From assembly GCA_022842805.1 (NCBI GenBank), contig JALHOX010000042.1, forward strand, positions 1 to 16,386: a stretch of 16,386 bases of DNA, in the 5' to 3' direction. A program made the position numbers and the translations under genes. Position 1 is the stretch's first letter; each line of letters opens with the position of its first letter. This document shows positions 1 through 7,354 of this stretch, in pieces. Origin of the DNA: Phycisphaerae bacterium. GTDB taxonomy: Bacteria > Planctomycetota > Phycisphaerae > UBA1845 > Fen-1342. The notes beneath the pieces are model-generated. The model was not told the origin of the DNA. It searched no databases and worked only from the letters and a program-made list of their open reading frames with translations.

Positions 1-14
1 TGCTCTTCCGATCT
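1..14. other. Illumina adapter remnant at contig end
   Basis: The first 14 bases, TGCTCTTCCGATCT, equal the 3' end of the Illumina TruSeq read-2 adapter (the read-1 adapter differs in the first base of this stretch). A match of this length at base 1 is very unlikely by chance. The bases are best read as untrimmed adapter, not genome, so the first codons of the mqnC fragment should not be trusted. Confidence 0.9.
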
Positions 15-385
15 TTCGCCATTCTTCGGTCGATGCCCCGCGCTTCGCGCGGCCCGACTATTTGCCCGATGGGCAGCATCTGATGCTCGCCGATTCGACC
101 GAGTATCTGCGGATGCTGGCGATCGCGCGGCTCTACTTCGACAACATTCCCAATATCCAGTCGAGCTGGGTGACGATGGGGCCGAAGATCGGACAGCTGG
201 CGCTGTTCTTCGGGGCCAATGACATGGGCAGCGTGATGATGGAGGAGAACGTCGTCTCCGCCGCCGGCGCGACCTATCGCCTCGACGAAGACACGATCCG
301 CCGGCTGATCACCGACGCGGGCTGGACGCCGCAGCAGCGCGATCAGTATTACAACCCGATCACGCGGGCGAAGCGGGTGCGATAG
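15..385 (+). CDS. mqnC: Cyclic dehypoxanthine futalosine synthase MqnC, C-terminal fragment
   Basis: This is the 3' end of a radical-SAM enzyme that cyclises dehypoxanthine futalosine in the futalosine route to menaquinone. The frame is open from the left edge (codons in phase with base 17) to TAG at 383-385. The family's C-terminal block is clear: a helix with EYLRMLAIARLYFDN, then NIQSSWVTMGPKIGQLAL, FGANDMGS, MEENVVSAAGATYR, and the ending AGWTPQQRDQYYN. The TTG at 62 is not the real start, because homology-like sequence continues upstream of it. The radical-SAM CxxxCxxC cluster and the barrel lie outside the window. MqnE is a relative, but the MEENVVSAAG/QRD ending fits MqnC better. The stop lies 41 bases from the convergent gene at 427, with no evident terminator between them. 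Confidence 0.88.
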
Positions 386-426
386 ACCATAGCCGAGTGA
401 GCGTCACTGTATCGTCGTGGTGGCGG

Positions 427-1215
427 CTATGCCGCAAGCAGAGCCAGCAGCTTTAGTTCTTCCGCCACGTCTGCCGGAATTTCAGGCCGCGGGTTCCCGA
501 AGTAGCGATTTAACAGTGGCGACCATTCCGCCAGGTAATTTTCGAGGAATTGTCCCGGAGGGCCGTGGAGCCATGGGTCCGGCGCCGCGCTTAGCGACGT
601 TTCGAATTCTCGAATCGAGTGAACGAGAACCCGCAGTTCGGAGATTGAGATCGGCATCCGTTCGGATGCCAGCACGCCGACACATGCGGTGATCGCGAGA
701 AACAAACTTTCGACGTCGTCGAACCGTGAAAACTCAGTCATGGTGGCGAATGTTCGCGCGGATGCGGTTGGGAAGTTGTGCTTGAGCGCTATCGAGGCAG
801 AAATGACGGGTGCAGCGTTGAAATCGACGGCCCAAAGTCCCGTGACGCCTCGTTCCATCAAAACCGGAATGAGCGCGCCGCCGAGGACGACCATGATGAC
901 TTCATCTCGGTAACGATCGATTGACTCGCGCGCGTAGACCGACGAGCAGACGAATGCGCAACTGCTGAATAGCCACGGATGCACGGTTGGAGGGACTGCG
1001 CCGCTTCGAACGATTTCGCGTAGGCAATCGAGGATGCCCGACCAATCAGGCGCATACTCCACGCGTGCCAGATGGTCGATCGACGGCTCGTTCACGATCG
1101 GAAGAATCGCGTCAAGGAGAGCACCTGTGCGCGGCTGCAAGGGGCGTAGCGCTTCGACCATCGCCCGACGCTGCGGATGCATTTCGTCGGCTGGAATGAC
1201 CCGATTTTCTCGCAT
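427..1215 (-). CDS. Hypothetical protein, 262 aa, downstream of wecB
   Basis: I do not recognise this protein. It runs from ATG at 1215 to a stop at 427. It has no signal peptide and no clear membrane span, although a hydrophobic stretch around residues 106-125 (IMVVLGGALIPVL) could be a buried strand-helix. It appears soluble and mainly helical, with conserved-looking aromatic and acidic residues and a Leu/Ala-rich C-terminus. It starts 32 bases after the wecB stop on the same strand, so it may be cotranscribed with wecB. The Shine-Dalgarno signal is weak (a GAGG placed rather far upstream). The coding call rests on the 789-base open frame and on the absence of a better frame here; the plus-strand frames are short and fragmented. 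No function is offered. Confidence 0.7.
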   Translation of the reverse strand: MRENRVIPADEMHPQRRAMVEALRPLQPRTGALLDAILPIVNEPSIDHLARVEYAPDWSGILDCLREIVRSGAVPPTVHPWLFSSCAFVCSSVYARESIDRYRDEVIMVVLGGALIPVLMERGVTGLWAVDFNAAPVISASIALKHNFPTASARTFATMTEFSRFDDVESLFLAITACVGVLASERMPISISELRVLVHSIREFETSLSAAPDPWLHGPPGQFLENYLAEWSPLLNRYFGNPRPEIPADVAEELKLLALLAA

Positions 1216-1241
1216 GCCCCGCTCGCCTCATGCGGACGTCG

Positions 1242-1262
1242 TATCCGCTATCCGCAATCCGC
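1242..1262. repeat. Three 7-bp tandem units across the wecB stop
   Basis: TATCCGC, TATCCGC, AATCCGC lie head to tail. On the minus strand these read GCGGATT, GCGGATA, GCGGATA and contain the last wecB codons and its TAG stop (1248-1250). The array is short and could be a by-product of slippage. Confidence 0.6.
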
Positions 1263-2345
1263 CATGATCTGCGCGATCCGCTCCGCCGCCCGACCGTCCC
1301 ACTTGTCGGGGATGCGGGCGGCAGTGCCCGGCTTGGCGGCGCGGGCCGTGCGATAGGCCGCGATGATTTTCGCCGTGTCGGTGCCGACGAGGTGGTTCGT
1401 GCCCTGCGAGATCGTGACGGGTCGCTCGGTGTTTTCGCGCAGCGTGAGGCATGGCACGCCGAGGATCGTGGTTTCTTCCTGAATGCCGCCGGAGTCGGTG
1501 AGCACGGTGGCGGCGTTGGCCGTGAGCTTCATGAAATCGAGATAGCCGAGCGGCTCGACGATCTTGAGATTTTTCATCGCGGCGAAGCGCGGCTCGAAGC
1601 CCAGCACGCCGAGGTTTTTTCGCGTGCGGGGGTGGATCGGGAAGACGATCGGCAGATCGCGCTCGATCTCCTCGAATGCCGCGATCAGCTTGGCGAAGAC
1701 CGCCGGGTCGTCGACGTTGCTGGGGCGGTGAAGCGTGACGACGTTGTAGCCGCCGCGCTGCAGGCCGAGGTCGGCCAGCACGGTCGAGGCTTCGGCCTTG
1801 TCGCGGCTGTGCTTGAGCGTGTCGATCATGACGTTGCCGACGAAGTGGCAGCGCTCCGCCGCGACGCCTTCGTTGCGGAGGTTTTCCATGCCGCTCGGCT
1901 CGCTGACGAAGAGCAGGTCGGAGATCGCGTCGGTGAGGACGCGGTTGATCTCCTCCGGCATGTCGCGATCGAAGCTGCGCAGGCCGGCCTCGACGTGGGC
2001 CAGGCGAATGCCGAGCTTGCGGGCCACCAGGCCGCAGGCGATGGTGCTGTTGACGTCGCCGACGACCAGCACCCAGTCGGGCTTGTGTTCGAGGCAGATC
2101 GGCTCGAAGCGGGTCATGATCTCGGCCGTCTGCTTGGCGTGCGAGCCGGAGCCGACTTCGAGGTTCATGTCGGGTTCGGGGATCTCGAGCTGGCGGAAGA
2201 AGAGGTCCGACATGCGCTCGTCGTAGTGCTGTCCGGTGTGAACCAGGATGGGCTGGATGTTTTTGTGGGCCTTGTAGGCCCGCATGAGCGGGGCGATCTT
2301 CATGAAGTTCGGCCGCGCCCCGCAGATGTTGACGATCTTGATCAT
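1248..2345 (-). CDS. wecB: UDP-N-acetylglucosamine 2-epimerase (non-hydrolysing)
   Basis: This cytoplasmic enzyme interconverts UDP-GlcNAc and UDP-ManNAc, supplying ManNAc-type sugars for surface polysaccharide. The 365-residue length is normal for the family. Hallmarks run in order: GARPNFMK (9-16) at the first Rossmann strand, HTGQHYD (36-42), VVGDVNST (94-101, with Asp97), HVEAGLRSFDRDMPEEINR (117-135, with Glu119 and Glu132), TLHRPSNVD (204-212, with His206), PIHPRT (236-241), LTDSGGIQEE (282-291, with Ser285) and LRENTERP (302-309). The known catalytic acidic residues and the nucleotide-binding His/Ser positions all appear intact, so it should be active. It starts at ATG 2345 without a strong ribosome site. 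It is not in a visible polysaccharide cluster; its only close partner is the unknown gene behind it. Confidence 0.95.
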   Translation of the reverse strand: MIKIVNICGARPNFMKIAPLMRAYKAHKNIQPILVHTGQHYDERMSDLFFRQLEIPEPDMNLEVGSGSHAKQTAEIMTRFEPICLEHKPDWVLVVGDVNSTIACGLVARKLGIRLAHVEAGLRSFDRDMPEEINRVLTDAISDLLFVSEPSGMENLRNEGVAAERCHFVGNVMIDTLKHSRDKAEASTVLADLGLQRGGYNVVTLHRPSNVDDPAVFAKLIAAFEEIERDLPIVFPIHPRTRKNLGVLGFEPRFAAMKNLKIVEPLGYLDFMKLTANAATVLTDSGGIQEETTILGVPCLTLRENTERPVTISQGTNHLVGTDTAKIIAAYRTARAAKPGTAARIPDKWDGRAAERIAQIMADCG

Positions 2346-2394
2346 GTTTATCTCATCGGAAGAAAACGCGTCGAGTTCGCACTAGCCGGCGAGC

Positions 2395-2412
2395 CGCAGG
2401 CTACAGCCTGCG
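2395..2412. repeat. Short perfect inverted repeat upstream of wecB
   Basis: CGCAGGCT, a 2-base loop AC, then AGCCTGCG form an 8-bp perfect stem in the gap between the DUF1571 terminator and wecB. It has no T-tract on either strand, so it does not look like an intrinsic terminator. It resembles the small GC-rich palindromes scattered in intergenic DNA, or it could sit in the wecB leader. Confidence 0.5.
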
Positions 2413-2460
2413 CGGACGAACCCGGCGCCGCAGCGCCTGAAATGTACCGGCGACGGCCCC

Positions 2461-2492
2461 AAAAAGCAGAATCCCGCGCCTTTGGCGCGGGA
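2461..2492 (-). terminator. Intrinsic terminator of the DUF1571 gene
   Basis: TCCCGCGCC and GGCGCGGGA form a perfect 9-bp stem with a 3-base loop (2472-2492). On the minus strand the stem is followed by TTCTGCTTTTT (five T residues, complement of 2461-2465). It begins 40 bases past the DUF1571 stop. The T-tract is displaced by about six bases from the stem, so efficiency is uncertain, but position and strand fit. It would separate the DUF1571 transcript from wecB. Confidence 0.65.
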
Positions 2493-2532
2493 CTCGAATA
2501 TGCGACTGGTTCGCGACCTAGACGGGCACGTG

Positions 2533-3462
2533 CTAGAACTTGAAGTCGTCGGCGGTGAAGCCCGGCTTCAGGTCGATGTCGACGAACGTGTAGGTGCCCA
2601 GCAGCTTGGTGCCCGCTTTGTCCGCGAACGAATAGACCGCGGTCGGGACGAGATATTCCTGATCGATGTGAATGACCATCTTGGCGTCGACATACGTCAC
2701 GCCATCGACCTTTGACTCGGGCAGATAGCGTTCGAAGGTGAAGGTCTTTCGATTATCGATCGTGCTTTCGCCGGTGAAGCGGTATTCGAGTTCGCCGGCG
2801 CGCTCGGCGGCGCCGTTGTAGAGCTCCAGGAGGCGGTAGGTGCCCGCGAAGCCGGCGTCGGCGATGGTGCGTCGGCTGGCCTTCTTGGAGCGCGGGCTGC
2901 TGAGTTCGATCATGATTTCGGAGACGAACATGCGCGCCACGGCGCCGGCCGGTTCGACCTTGGCCTGCGGCTCGCCCTTTTTGTTGCGATACTCCGGATC
3001 ATCGGGGATGTAGAGCACGCGCTTGGCCTGATCCGCGTTTTCCTTCCAGATCATCATGACGGCCAGCGGATTCTTGCGATAGCGCATCTCCACCTTCTGC
3101 ACTTCGCTGAGCTTGCCTTCGATGAGCTCCTGCTTAATCAGCGTGCAGCGATAGTCGCTGATGTTCTGTTCCGCCTGGCGCTTGGCCCAGCGCGAAAAAC
3201 CGAGCGGGTCGCTGGCGGCGAATGCGCTCAGCGCCATGCCGGGCGACGGCTCGGGGGTGGCCGGATCGGTGGGTGAGGCCGGGTCAGCCGCCGACGCCGC
3301 CATAGCGACCGGCGCCGCAGCGACGGCGACGGCTCGCGCCGCGGAACTCGCGACCGGGACGGCAGTGGAGGTAGGCATCAGAACCCAGGTGAGAGCGGCG
3401 CCCGCCATCAGAAGGGCCGCCGAAGCCGCGTAATAACCAACACCACGGCGCATGTGCTTCAT
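2533..3462 (-). CDS. DUF1571 family protein, membrane-anchored or exported
   Basis: This 309-residue protein has an N-terminal hydrophobic segment (about 9-29) after a basic KHMRR start, which suggests a signal anchor. An Ala/Pro/Thr-rich linker follows (about 30-75), then a globular domain to the end. The segment YRCTLIKQELIEGKL (104-118), followed by a pattern of charged beta strands (MRYRKNPLAVMMIWKE, RVLYIPDDPEYRNKKG) and the ending LKPGFTADDFKF, matches the DUF1571 family common in planctomycetes. The fold recalls LolA-like lipoprotein carriers, but no biochemical role is established that I can name. I chose ATG 3462 over an ATG 60 bases upstream because AAGGAG sits 8 bases before it and it places the hydrophobic segment at the N-terminus. 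A terminator hairpin lies downstream. It probably acts on the periplasmic side of the inner membrane. Confidence 0.85.
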   Translation of the reverse strand: MKHMRRGVGYYAASAALLMAGAALTWVLMPTSTAVPVASSAARAVAVAAAPVAMAASAADPASPTDPATPEPSPGMALSAFAASDPLGFSRWAKRQAEQNISDYRCTLIKQELIEGKLSEVQKVEMRYRKNPLAVMMIWKENADQAKRVLYIPDDPEYRNKKGEPQAKVEPAGAVARMFVSEIMIELSSPRSKKASRRTIADAGFAGTYRLLELYNGAAERAGELEYRFTGESTIDNRKTFTFERYLPESKVDGVTYVDAKMVIHIDQEYLVPTAVYSFADKAGTKLLGTYTFVDIDLKPGFTADDFKF

Positions 3463-3470
3463 GAACAAAG

Positions 3471-3476
3471 CTCCTT
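3471..3476 (-). promoter_or_regulatory. Ribosome binding site deciding the DUF1571 start
   Basis: On the minus strand AAGGAG lies 8 bases before ATG 3462. No comparable site precedes the ATG at 3522, so the shorter protein is preferred. Confidence 0.75.
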
Positions 3477-3711
3477 CGAGCGTGTAAGGCATGGCCTCGA
3501 TGCTCAAACTCCGAACCCGCAATCCGGGCTAATTAGAGTTATCGGCGAGGCTGCGATGAACTCTGCAATCGGCGTCCGTGCCGAAAGCCATTCGTGGATC
3601 GGCGGCCTGCGAGGGGCGGGCCGCTAGTTATTGGGACCGTCCCGCGGACAAAGCCGCGCCAGGTCGCGAGGACGGAAACCCAGTTCCGGAAACACTCTGA
3701 GTTTATACCGT

Positions 3712-4590
3712 TCAGCCGCTATGTCGAGGCAATTTTGCCGCCCAGCTACGCAACTCCGCTGCAAACTGCTGCCGGTCGGCGGCGAATTCCAGCGTGTGCG
3801 CGCTCCCGGCGAAGTAAACAATTCGACTCGGACGGGTGGCCACTCGTTCCAACCACGCCGCCGTGATTTTCGAACGGATGATCCGGTCGTCCTCCGCGAG
3901 CAGAAGCGTTGTCGGCGGCAGCCATTCGGCCCGCGTCGCCCGCTGCAGGCGGCGATCGAGGCCCCTTGACTCAATCAGAAACCGCGCCGTGCAGTGCGTT
4001 AGCTTCAAGTCGTCGTCGGCGATGAAGCGCTGGCCGGCGGGGTTGTCGGTGAATAGCTCCGGCTCTTGCAGCGGCAGCTTAAATGGGGCCGATGGCTCGC
4101 GGATCAGCGCGATGCCGACGCCGAGCTTCTCGAACCATTTCAAGTCGACCTGGGGCAACATTCCGGGTGCGATGAGCAGCAGGCTGGCGAAAAGGGGTGC
4201 GTCTGGCGATCTTCGCTGGCAATAGGCGGCGGCGAGCTTTCCACCCCAACTGACGCCGGCGCAGCCGATCGTCGTCGCGCCGGATTTTCGCCGGAGCCAA
4301 TCGGCCAGTTGGGCGACGTCGGCGATCCAGCGGTCGGCACGCGCGACATCGCCCCGGGCCGCCGGATTGCGCCCGCTGCCGCGGCGATCCGGCAGCAGCA
4401 CGGCCCCGCCGCTCTCCTGCGCGATGGCCGACGCCGACCATTCGTACCAACCGCCGTGCGATTGGATGCCGTGCAGATAGAGCGTGGCGGCAGCGGCGGG
4501 TTGGGAAGGGGGCCAATAGCGGGCGAAGCAGACGTATCCGTCGCTGAGCTCGATGCTGACGGATTGGGGCGGAGTGAGCGGCGGGTACAT
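3712..4590 (-). CDS. Alpha/beta hydrolase, monoacylglycerol lipase/lysophospholipase-like
   Basis: This 292-residue protein has a complete alpha/beta-hydrolase triad. The nucleophile elbow GVSWGG (112-117) gives Ser114, AEDDRII (232-238) gives the acid (Asp235 most likely), and SAHTLEF (263-269) gives His265. YLHGIQSHGGWYEW (38-51) supplies the oxyanion-hole HG motif, and LLPDRRGSGRN (65-75) is the usual strand-turn after beta 4. This layout matches the monoacylglycerol lipase/lysophospholipase group of serine hydrolases; the substrate cannot be read from sequence. There is no signal peptide, so it should be cytosolic. ATG 4590 lacks a visible Shine-Dalgarno site. The gene lies 133 bases behind the uracil-DNA glycosylase gene on the same strand. 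Cotranscription is possible, though no functional link is apparent. Confidence 0.85.
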   Translation of the reverse strand: MYPPLTPPQSVSIELSDGYVCFARYWPPSQPAAAATLYLHGIQSHGGWYEWSASAIAQESGGAVLLPDRRGSGRNPAARGDVARADRWIADVAQLADWLRRKSGATTIGCAGVSWGGKLAAAYCQRRSPDAPLFASLLLIAPGMLPQVDLKWFEKLGVGIALIREPSAPFKLPLQEPELFTDNPAGQRFIADDDLKLTHCTARFLIESRGLDRRLQRATRAEWLPPTTLLLAEDDRIIRSKITAAWLERVATRPSRIVYFAGSAHTLEFAADRQQFAAELRSWAAKLPRHSG

Positions 4591-4723
4591 CGAGTTCGAA
4601 TCGTAGCGGCGCCTCAGGCAGCGGTGGGATGGCCGGAGTGCACGAGGGACAACCGGGCCGGTGCGGTGGACTGATCTGGCGGGGCCGCGGATGGGCGCGC
4701 CGTTGGCTTGGCGAAAAGTGGTC

Positions 4724-5683
4724 TTACTTGCCTGGCAGCTTTAGCCCGAGAAAGCGCATCGCGATTTGCAGGTCTGCCCATGCCTTGGCCTTTTCGTCCG
4801 GGCTGCGAAGCAGATAAGCGGGGTGAAAGGTGGGGATGAGCGTGCAGTGGGGCAGCCCCGCCGTCGCGAGGGAGGGCGGTGGGAAAGGGAACTCGCGGCC
4901 GCGGATTTTGCTGATGGCTTCGGTCGTCGCGAGGAGCGTCTGCGTTGCGGGCCGGCCGAGGGCGACGATCAGCTTCGGGCGGATGATTGCGATCTGTCGC
5001 GCGAGGTATGGCCAGCAGGCGGCCATCTCGTCTTCGACGGGGGTGCGGTTGCCGGGCGGACGACATTTGACGGTGTTGGCGATGTAGACCTGCTCGCGCG
5101 TGAGCGTCATGGCGGCGATCATGCGCGTCAATAGTTGGCCGGCCTTGCCGACGAAGGGCTCGCCTTGGGCGTCTTCATCAGCGCCGGGGCCTTCGCCGAC
5201 GAACATCAACTCTGCTCGCGGATGGCCGACGCCGAAGACGGTCTGCGTGCGTTTTTCGTGCAGGCGGCAGGTTGTGCAGTTTTTGACGGCGGCGCGGTCC
5301 AGCTCGGCCAGCGCGGCGGCAGCTTCCTCCACCGAAAGGTCGCGGTCATTGAGCGGGGCGAGGTCGGCTCGATCGGCGATGGGCAGGGGGCGCGGGGCAG
5401 AGCGCGGCGGTGCGGCGTCGGCTTCGCCGAACATGGTTTCCGGCGCGGGGCGCGACGCGGGGGCGGGGCGCGGTTCGTGCCACGCCGGGGCCGGTCTTCC
5501 GGCGGATCGGTCGTCGGCCCGTCGCGACGGAGCTTCCGCGCGGGCGATCGGCTCGCGCGGGGACGGCTTGTCGGCTGAAAGCTCAGGCGCGGGACAGGCG
5601 TAGTGGGCCATGCCCAGGCGGCGATCATTGCGCAGCCAAGCGGTGATTGCGGGCGGAATTTCGGTTGGGATGGGAATTTGCAC
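4724..5683 (-). CDS. Type-4 uracil-DNA glycosylase (Fe-S)
   Basis: This base-excision repair enzyme removes uracil from DNA. From the GTG at 5683 it has 319 residues: a short N-terminal helix (AWLRNDRRLGM), a disordered Pro/Ala/Arg-rich linker to about residue 110, then the family-4 catalytic domain. The four cluster cysteines are present: CTTC (136 and 139), VKCRPPGNR (207) and AACWPYL (223). The 16-residue spacing of the last pair is typical of family 4. Motif GEGPGADEDAQGEPFVGKAG (163-182) forms the uracil pocket, and PTFHPAYLLR (285-294) carries the late HP motif. The start is uncertain. TTG 5719 and GTG 5707 would overlap the divergent gene, while ATG 5611 would delete the N-terminal helix. 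GTG 5683 leaves 12 bases to the divergent ATG. No start has a good ribosome site. Confidence 0.93.
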   Translation of the reverse strand: MQIPIPTEIPPAITAWLRNDRRLGMAHYACPAPELSADKPSPREPIARAEAPSRRADDRSAGRPAPAWHEPRPAPASRPAPETMFGEADAAPPRSAPRPLPIADRADLAPLNDRDLSVEEAAAALAELDRAAVKNCTTCRLHEKRTQTVFGVGHPRAELMFVGEGPGADEDAQGEPFVGKAGQLLTRMIAAMTLTREQVYIANTVKCRPPGNRTPVEDEMAACWPYLARQIAIIRPKLIVALGRPATQTLLATTEAISKIRGREFPFPPPSLATAGLPHCTLIPTFHPAYLLRSPDEKAKAWADLQIAMRFLGLKLPGK

Positions 5684-5695
5684 GATCAGCAGATT

Positions 5696-7144
5696 ATGCG
5701 CGAACACACTTCGGCTCAATGGACGCTGTCGCCCGCGGTGTTGATTGGTTTGGTCATCGCGAGCATGTGCGGCCTGGCGGACGCAAACGAGGCCGAGATC
5801 GTTGCGCCGGCGTTTGGTCGACCGGCGATCGTCGCCCCCGGCGAATCATTCAACATCGACGTCCTGACCGACGGCGCTGCGCCGACCGCGGTCGAATTGG
5901 TTTCGTCGCGGCATCAGGATCATCGATATGCCCTGGCAGTCTCGAACGACCCGGCTGCATCGGTCGGCAGCAGTGCGACGATCGAGAATGGCGGCATGCA
6001 CCGGCTGCGGGCGAAGGTGGAAACGAGCGTGCCGGAGGGACAATATGACCTGGTGGTCTCGCACGGCGAGCGATCCGCGACGCGGGCTCACTGTGTTTCG
6101 GTCCGCCGGCTTGGAGCGCGGCTGCGTGTGGTGGTCATCGGGAGCATCGGGGTGGGGGAGCCGTGTATTCCGCGGTTTGATTCGCGGCTGGTCAATGACA
6201 TCAACCTGCGCGGGCCGCAGGTTGTCGTGCTGCTCGGCGGTTATGTGGCGTCGACTGCGGCCAATGCAAATGTTGAGTGGGAGCGGCTGCGCGGCGAGCT
6301 GCGGCGAATCGACGCCGCGGTGGTTGCCGCCTGCGGAGCGGCGGATCCGCTGGAGGATTTCAGCCGCGAGTTTGGTCCCAGCCCGATTGGTGCGACTGCG
6401 ATCGGACCGCACCGGATCGTGGTCGCCTATGACCCGCCGGCTGATGCGCTTTCGCAAAACTCTGCGCAGCGTGACTGGCTGCGCGGAGTGCTGACGACCG
6501 ACGCGGGCTCTCCGAAGGGAGCGCTGCTGTTGGTGGGTCCGCGTGCGGAAAGCTCGGACTTTGTGCGCTCGCTGGTGGGGGCTTCGCCGACGCCGACGAC
6601 GCGACGCAGCGCAGGCGAAGGAGCGGTTGCCGCACAGTCGCTGGCCGATGGGGGGGGCCTGACGGGTCTCCTGACATGGGTGATCGCCGACAGCGCTGCG
6701 GTTTCAGCGCCGTCGCTCGCGCCGGCGTCGCACTTAGCGCTCGTGCGGGCCATTCCGGCGATGCCGGGTTGCCGTACGCTCGACTCGGCCGGATTCTCGA
6801 TTCTCGACTTCGGGCCGTCGCCGGGAGGTGAATGGCGGGCCGAACTTACGCAGGCGCAGGTGGGGGAGCTGGCGATCGACTTTGAGATGTCAAACGACGG
6901 TACGGTGCTGCAATTGCCCACGCGCGTGATCAACCGTACCGACCGCGTCGTCGAAGGCGTCGTCTTTCGGGCACGGGTCGCGAAGGCCGACGCGGGAATG
7001 CGGCCGTGGGCGGTGGGCGGCCGGCTGATCGGGCTGGCTGACCATCACGAGTTTTGGGAAGCCACGGTCAGTGCGGATGTTCCGGCGCACGCGGCGATTC
7101 GCGTCGTGGTCGGTAGCGGCGAGAAGCCTGCCGTCAATCCGTAG
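5696..7144 (+). CDS. Exported protein with a degenerate calcineurin-like phosphoesterase domain
   Basis: This 482-residue protein has a signal peptide (hydrophobic core LSPAVLIGLVIASM, probable cut after ADA at residue 30). That feature fixes ATG 5696 over the in-frame GTG at 5603. Residues 31-140 form a beta-sandwich-like region (PAIVAPGESFNIDVL and PEGQYDLVV). The central part follows the order of a metallophosphoesterase, but each metal motif is altered: LRVVVIGSIGVG (143-154) where DxH is expected, GGYV (181-184) where GD is expected, CGAAD (213-217) where GNHD is expected, and QRDWL (258-262), a helix usual before the late histidine motifs. No GHxH-like motif is visible later. The end is another beta-rich region. 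My reading is a non-catalytic, periplasmic or surface pseudoenzyme. Family assignment rests on motif order and spacing only. It is divergent from the glycosylase gene. Confidence 0.65.
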   Translation: MREHTSAQWTLSPAVLIGLVIASMCGLADANEAEIVAPAFGRPAIVAPGESFNIDVLTDGAAPTAVELVSSRHQDHRYALAVSNDPAASVGSSATIENGGMHRLRAKVETSVPEGQYDLVVSHGERSATRAHCVSVRRLGARLRVVVIGSIGVGEPCIPRFDSRLVNDINLRGPQVVVLLGGYVASTAANANVEWERLRGELRRIDAAVVAACGAADPLEDFSREFGPSPIGATAIGPHRIVVAYDPPADALSQNSAQRDWLRGVLTTDAGSPKGALLLVGPRAESSDFVRSLVGASPTPTTRRSAGEGAVAAQSLADGGGLTGLLTWVIADSAAVSAPSLAPASHLALVRAIPAMPGCRTLDSAGFSILDFGPSPGGEWRAELTQAQVGELAIDFEMSNDGTVLQLPTRVINRTDRVVEGVVFRARVAKADAGMRPWAVGGRLIGLADHHEFWEATVSADVPAHAAIRVVVGSGEKPAVNP

Positions 7145-7164
7145 AAATCTGCTTCGGGGTGGCG

Positions 7165-7204
7165 GGGGATCGGCAGGGGATCGGCAGGGGATCAGTGGGG
7201 GATT
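7165..7204. repeat. 11-bp tandem repeat, about 3.5 units
   Basis: GGGGATCGGCA occurs twice exactly (7165-7175 and 7176-7186). A diverged unit GGGGATCAGTG (7187-7197) and a partial GGGGATT follow. The array starts 20 bases after the stop of the gene ending at 7144, and its G-runs can pair with the C-run at 7210-7214. Confidence 0.8.
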
Positions 7205-7211
7205 TCGAACC

Positions 7212-7248
7212 CCCGCGCGAGTCGCGCGGGCGACATTGGATTTTTTTT
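7212..7248 (+). terminator. Possible terminator hairpin with a T8 tract
   Basis: CCCGCGCGA, G, TCGCGCGGG is a near-continuous inverted repeat (about 8 bp with a 3-base loop). A run of eight T residues follows at 7241-7248. Ten bases separate stem and T-run, which is longer than in a classical intrinsic terminator. It lies between the phosphoesterase-like gene and the first beta-helix gene. Confidence 0.45.
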
Positions 7249-7341
7249 GGCGCGTTTTACACGTGGCGGTCGCGTCCTTTGTCGGGTTTGCCCCCACCGC
7301 CAGCAGCGGGTTGCTGGTGAGCGAACTTGCTCTCTCCACGC

Positions 7342-7347
7342 GAAGGA
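7342..7347 (+). promoter_or_regulatory. Ribosome binding site deciding the start at 7355
   Basis: GAAGGA ends 7 bases before ATG 7355. The start places a signal peptide at the N-terminus, which the longer in-frame reading from 7247 would bury. Confidence 0.7.
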
Positions 7348-7354
7348 CCACAGC

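Noticed and set aside
1230..2543. 437-codon plus-strand frame opposite wecB
   Set aside because: Antisense shadow of a clear wecB in GC-rich DNA; the translation is Asp/Val/Arg-rich low complexity with no domain.
3594..3969. Overlapping plus-strand frames of 90 and 112 codons near the hydrolase end
   Set aside because: Two competing frames partly antisense to the hydrolase, with no ribosome site or domain; the gap 3463-3711 shows no supported gene.
7258..7264. CACGTG core considered as a second parS
   Set aside because: Flanks do not match the parS palindrome. Other CACGTG cores near 2527 and 15819 also lack the GTTTC/GAAAC arms.
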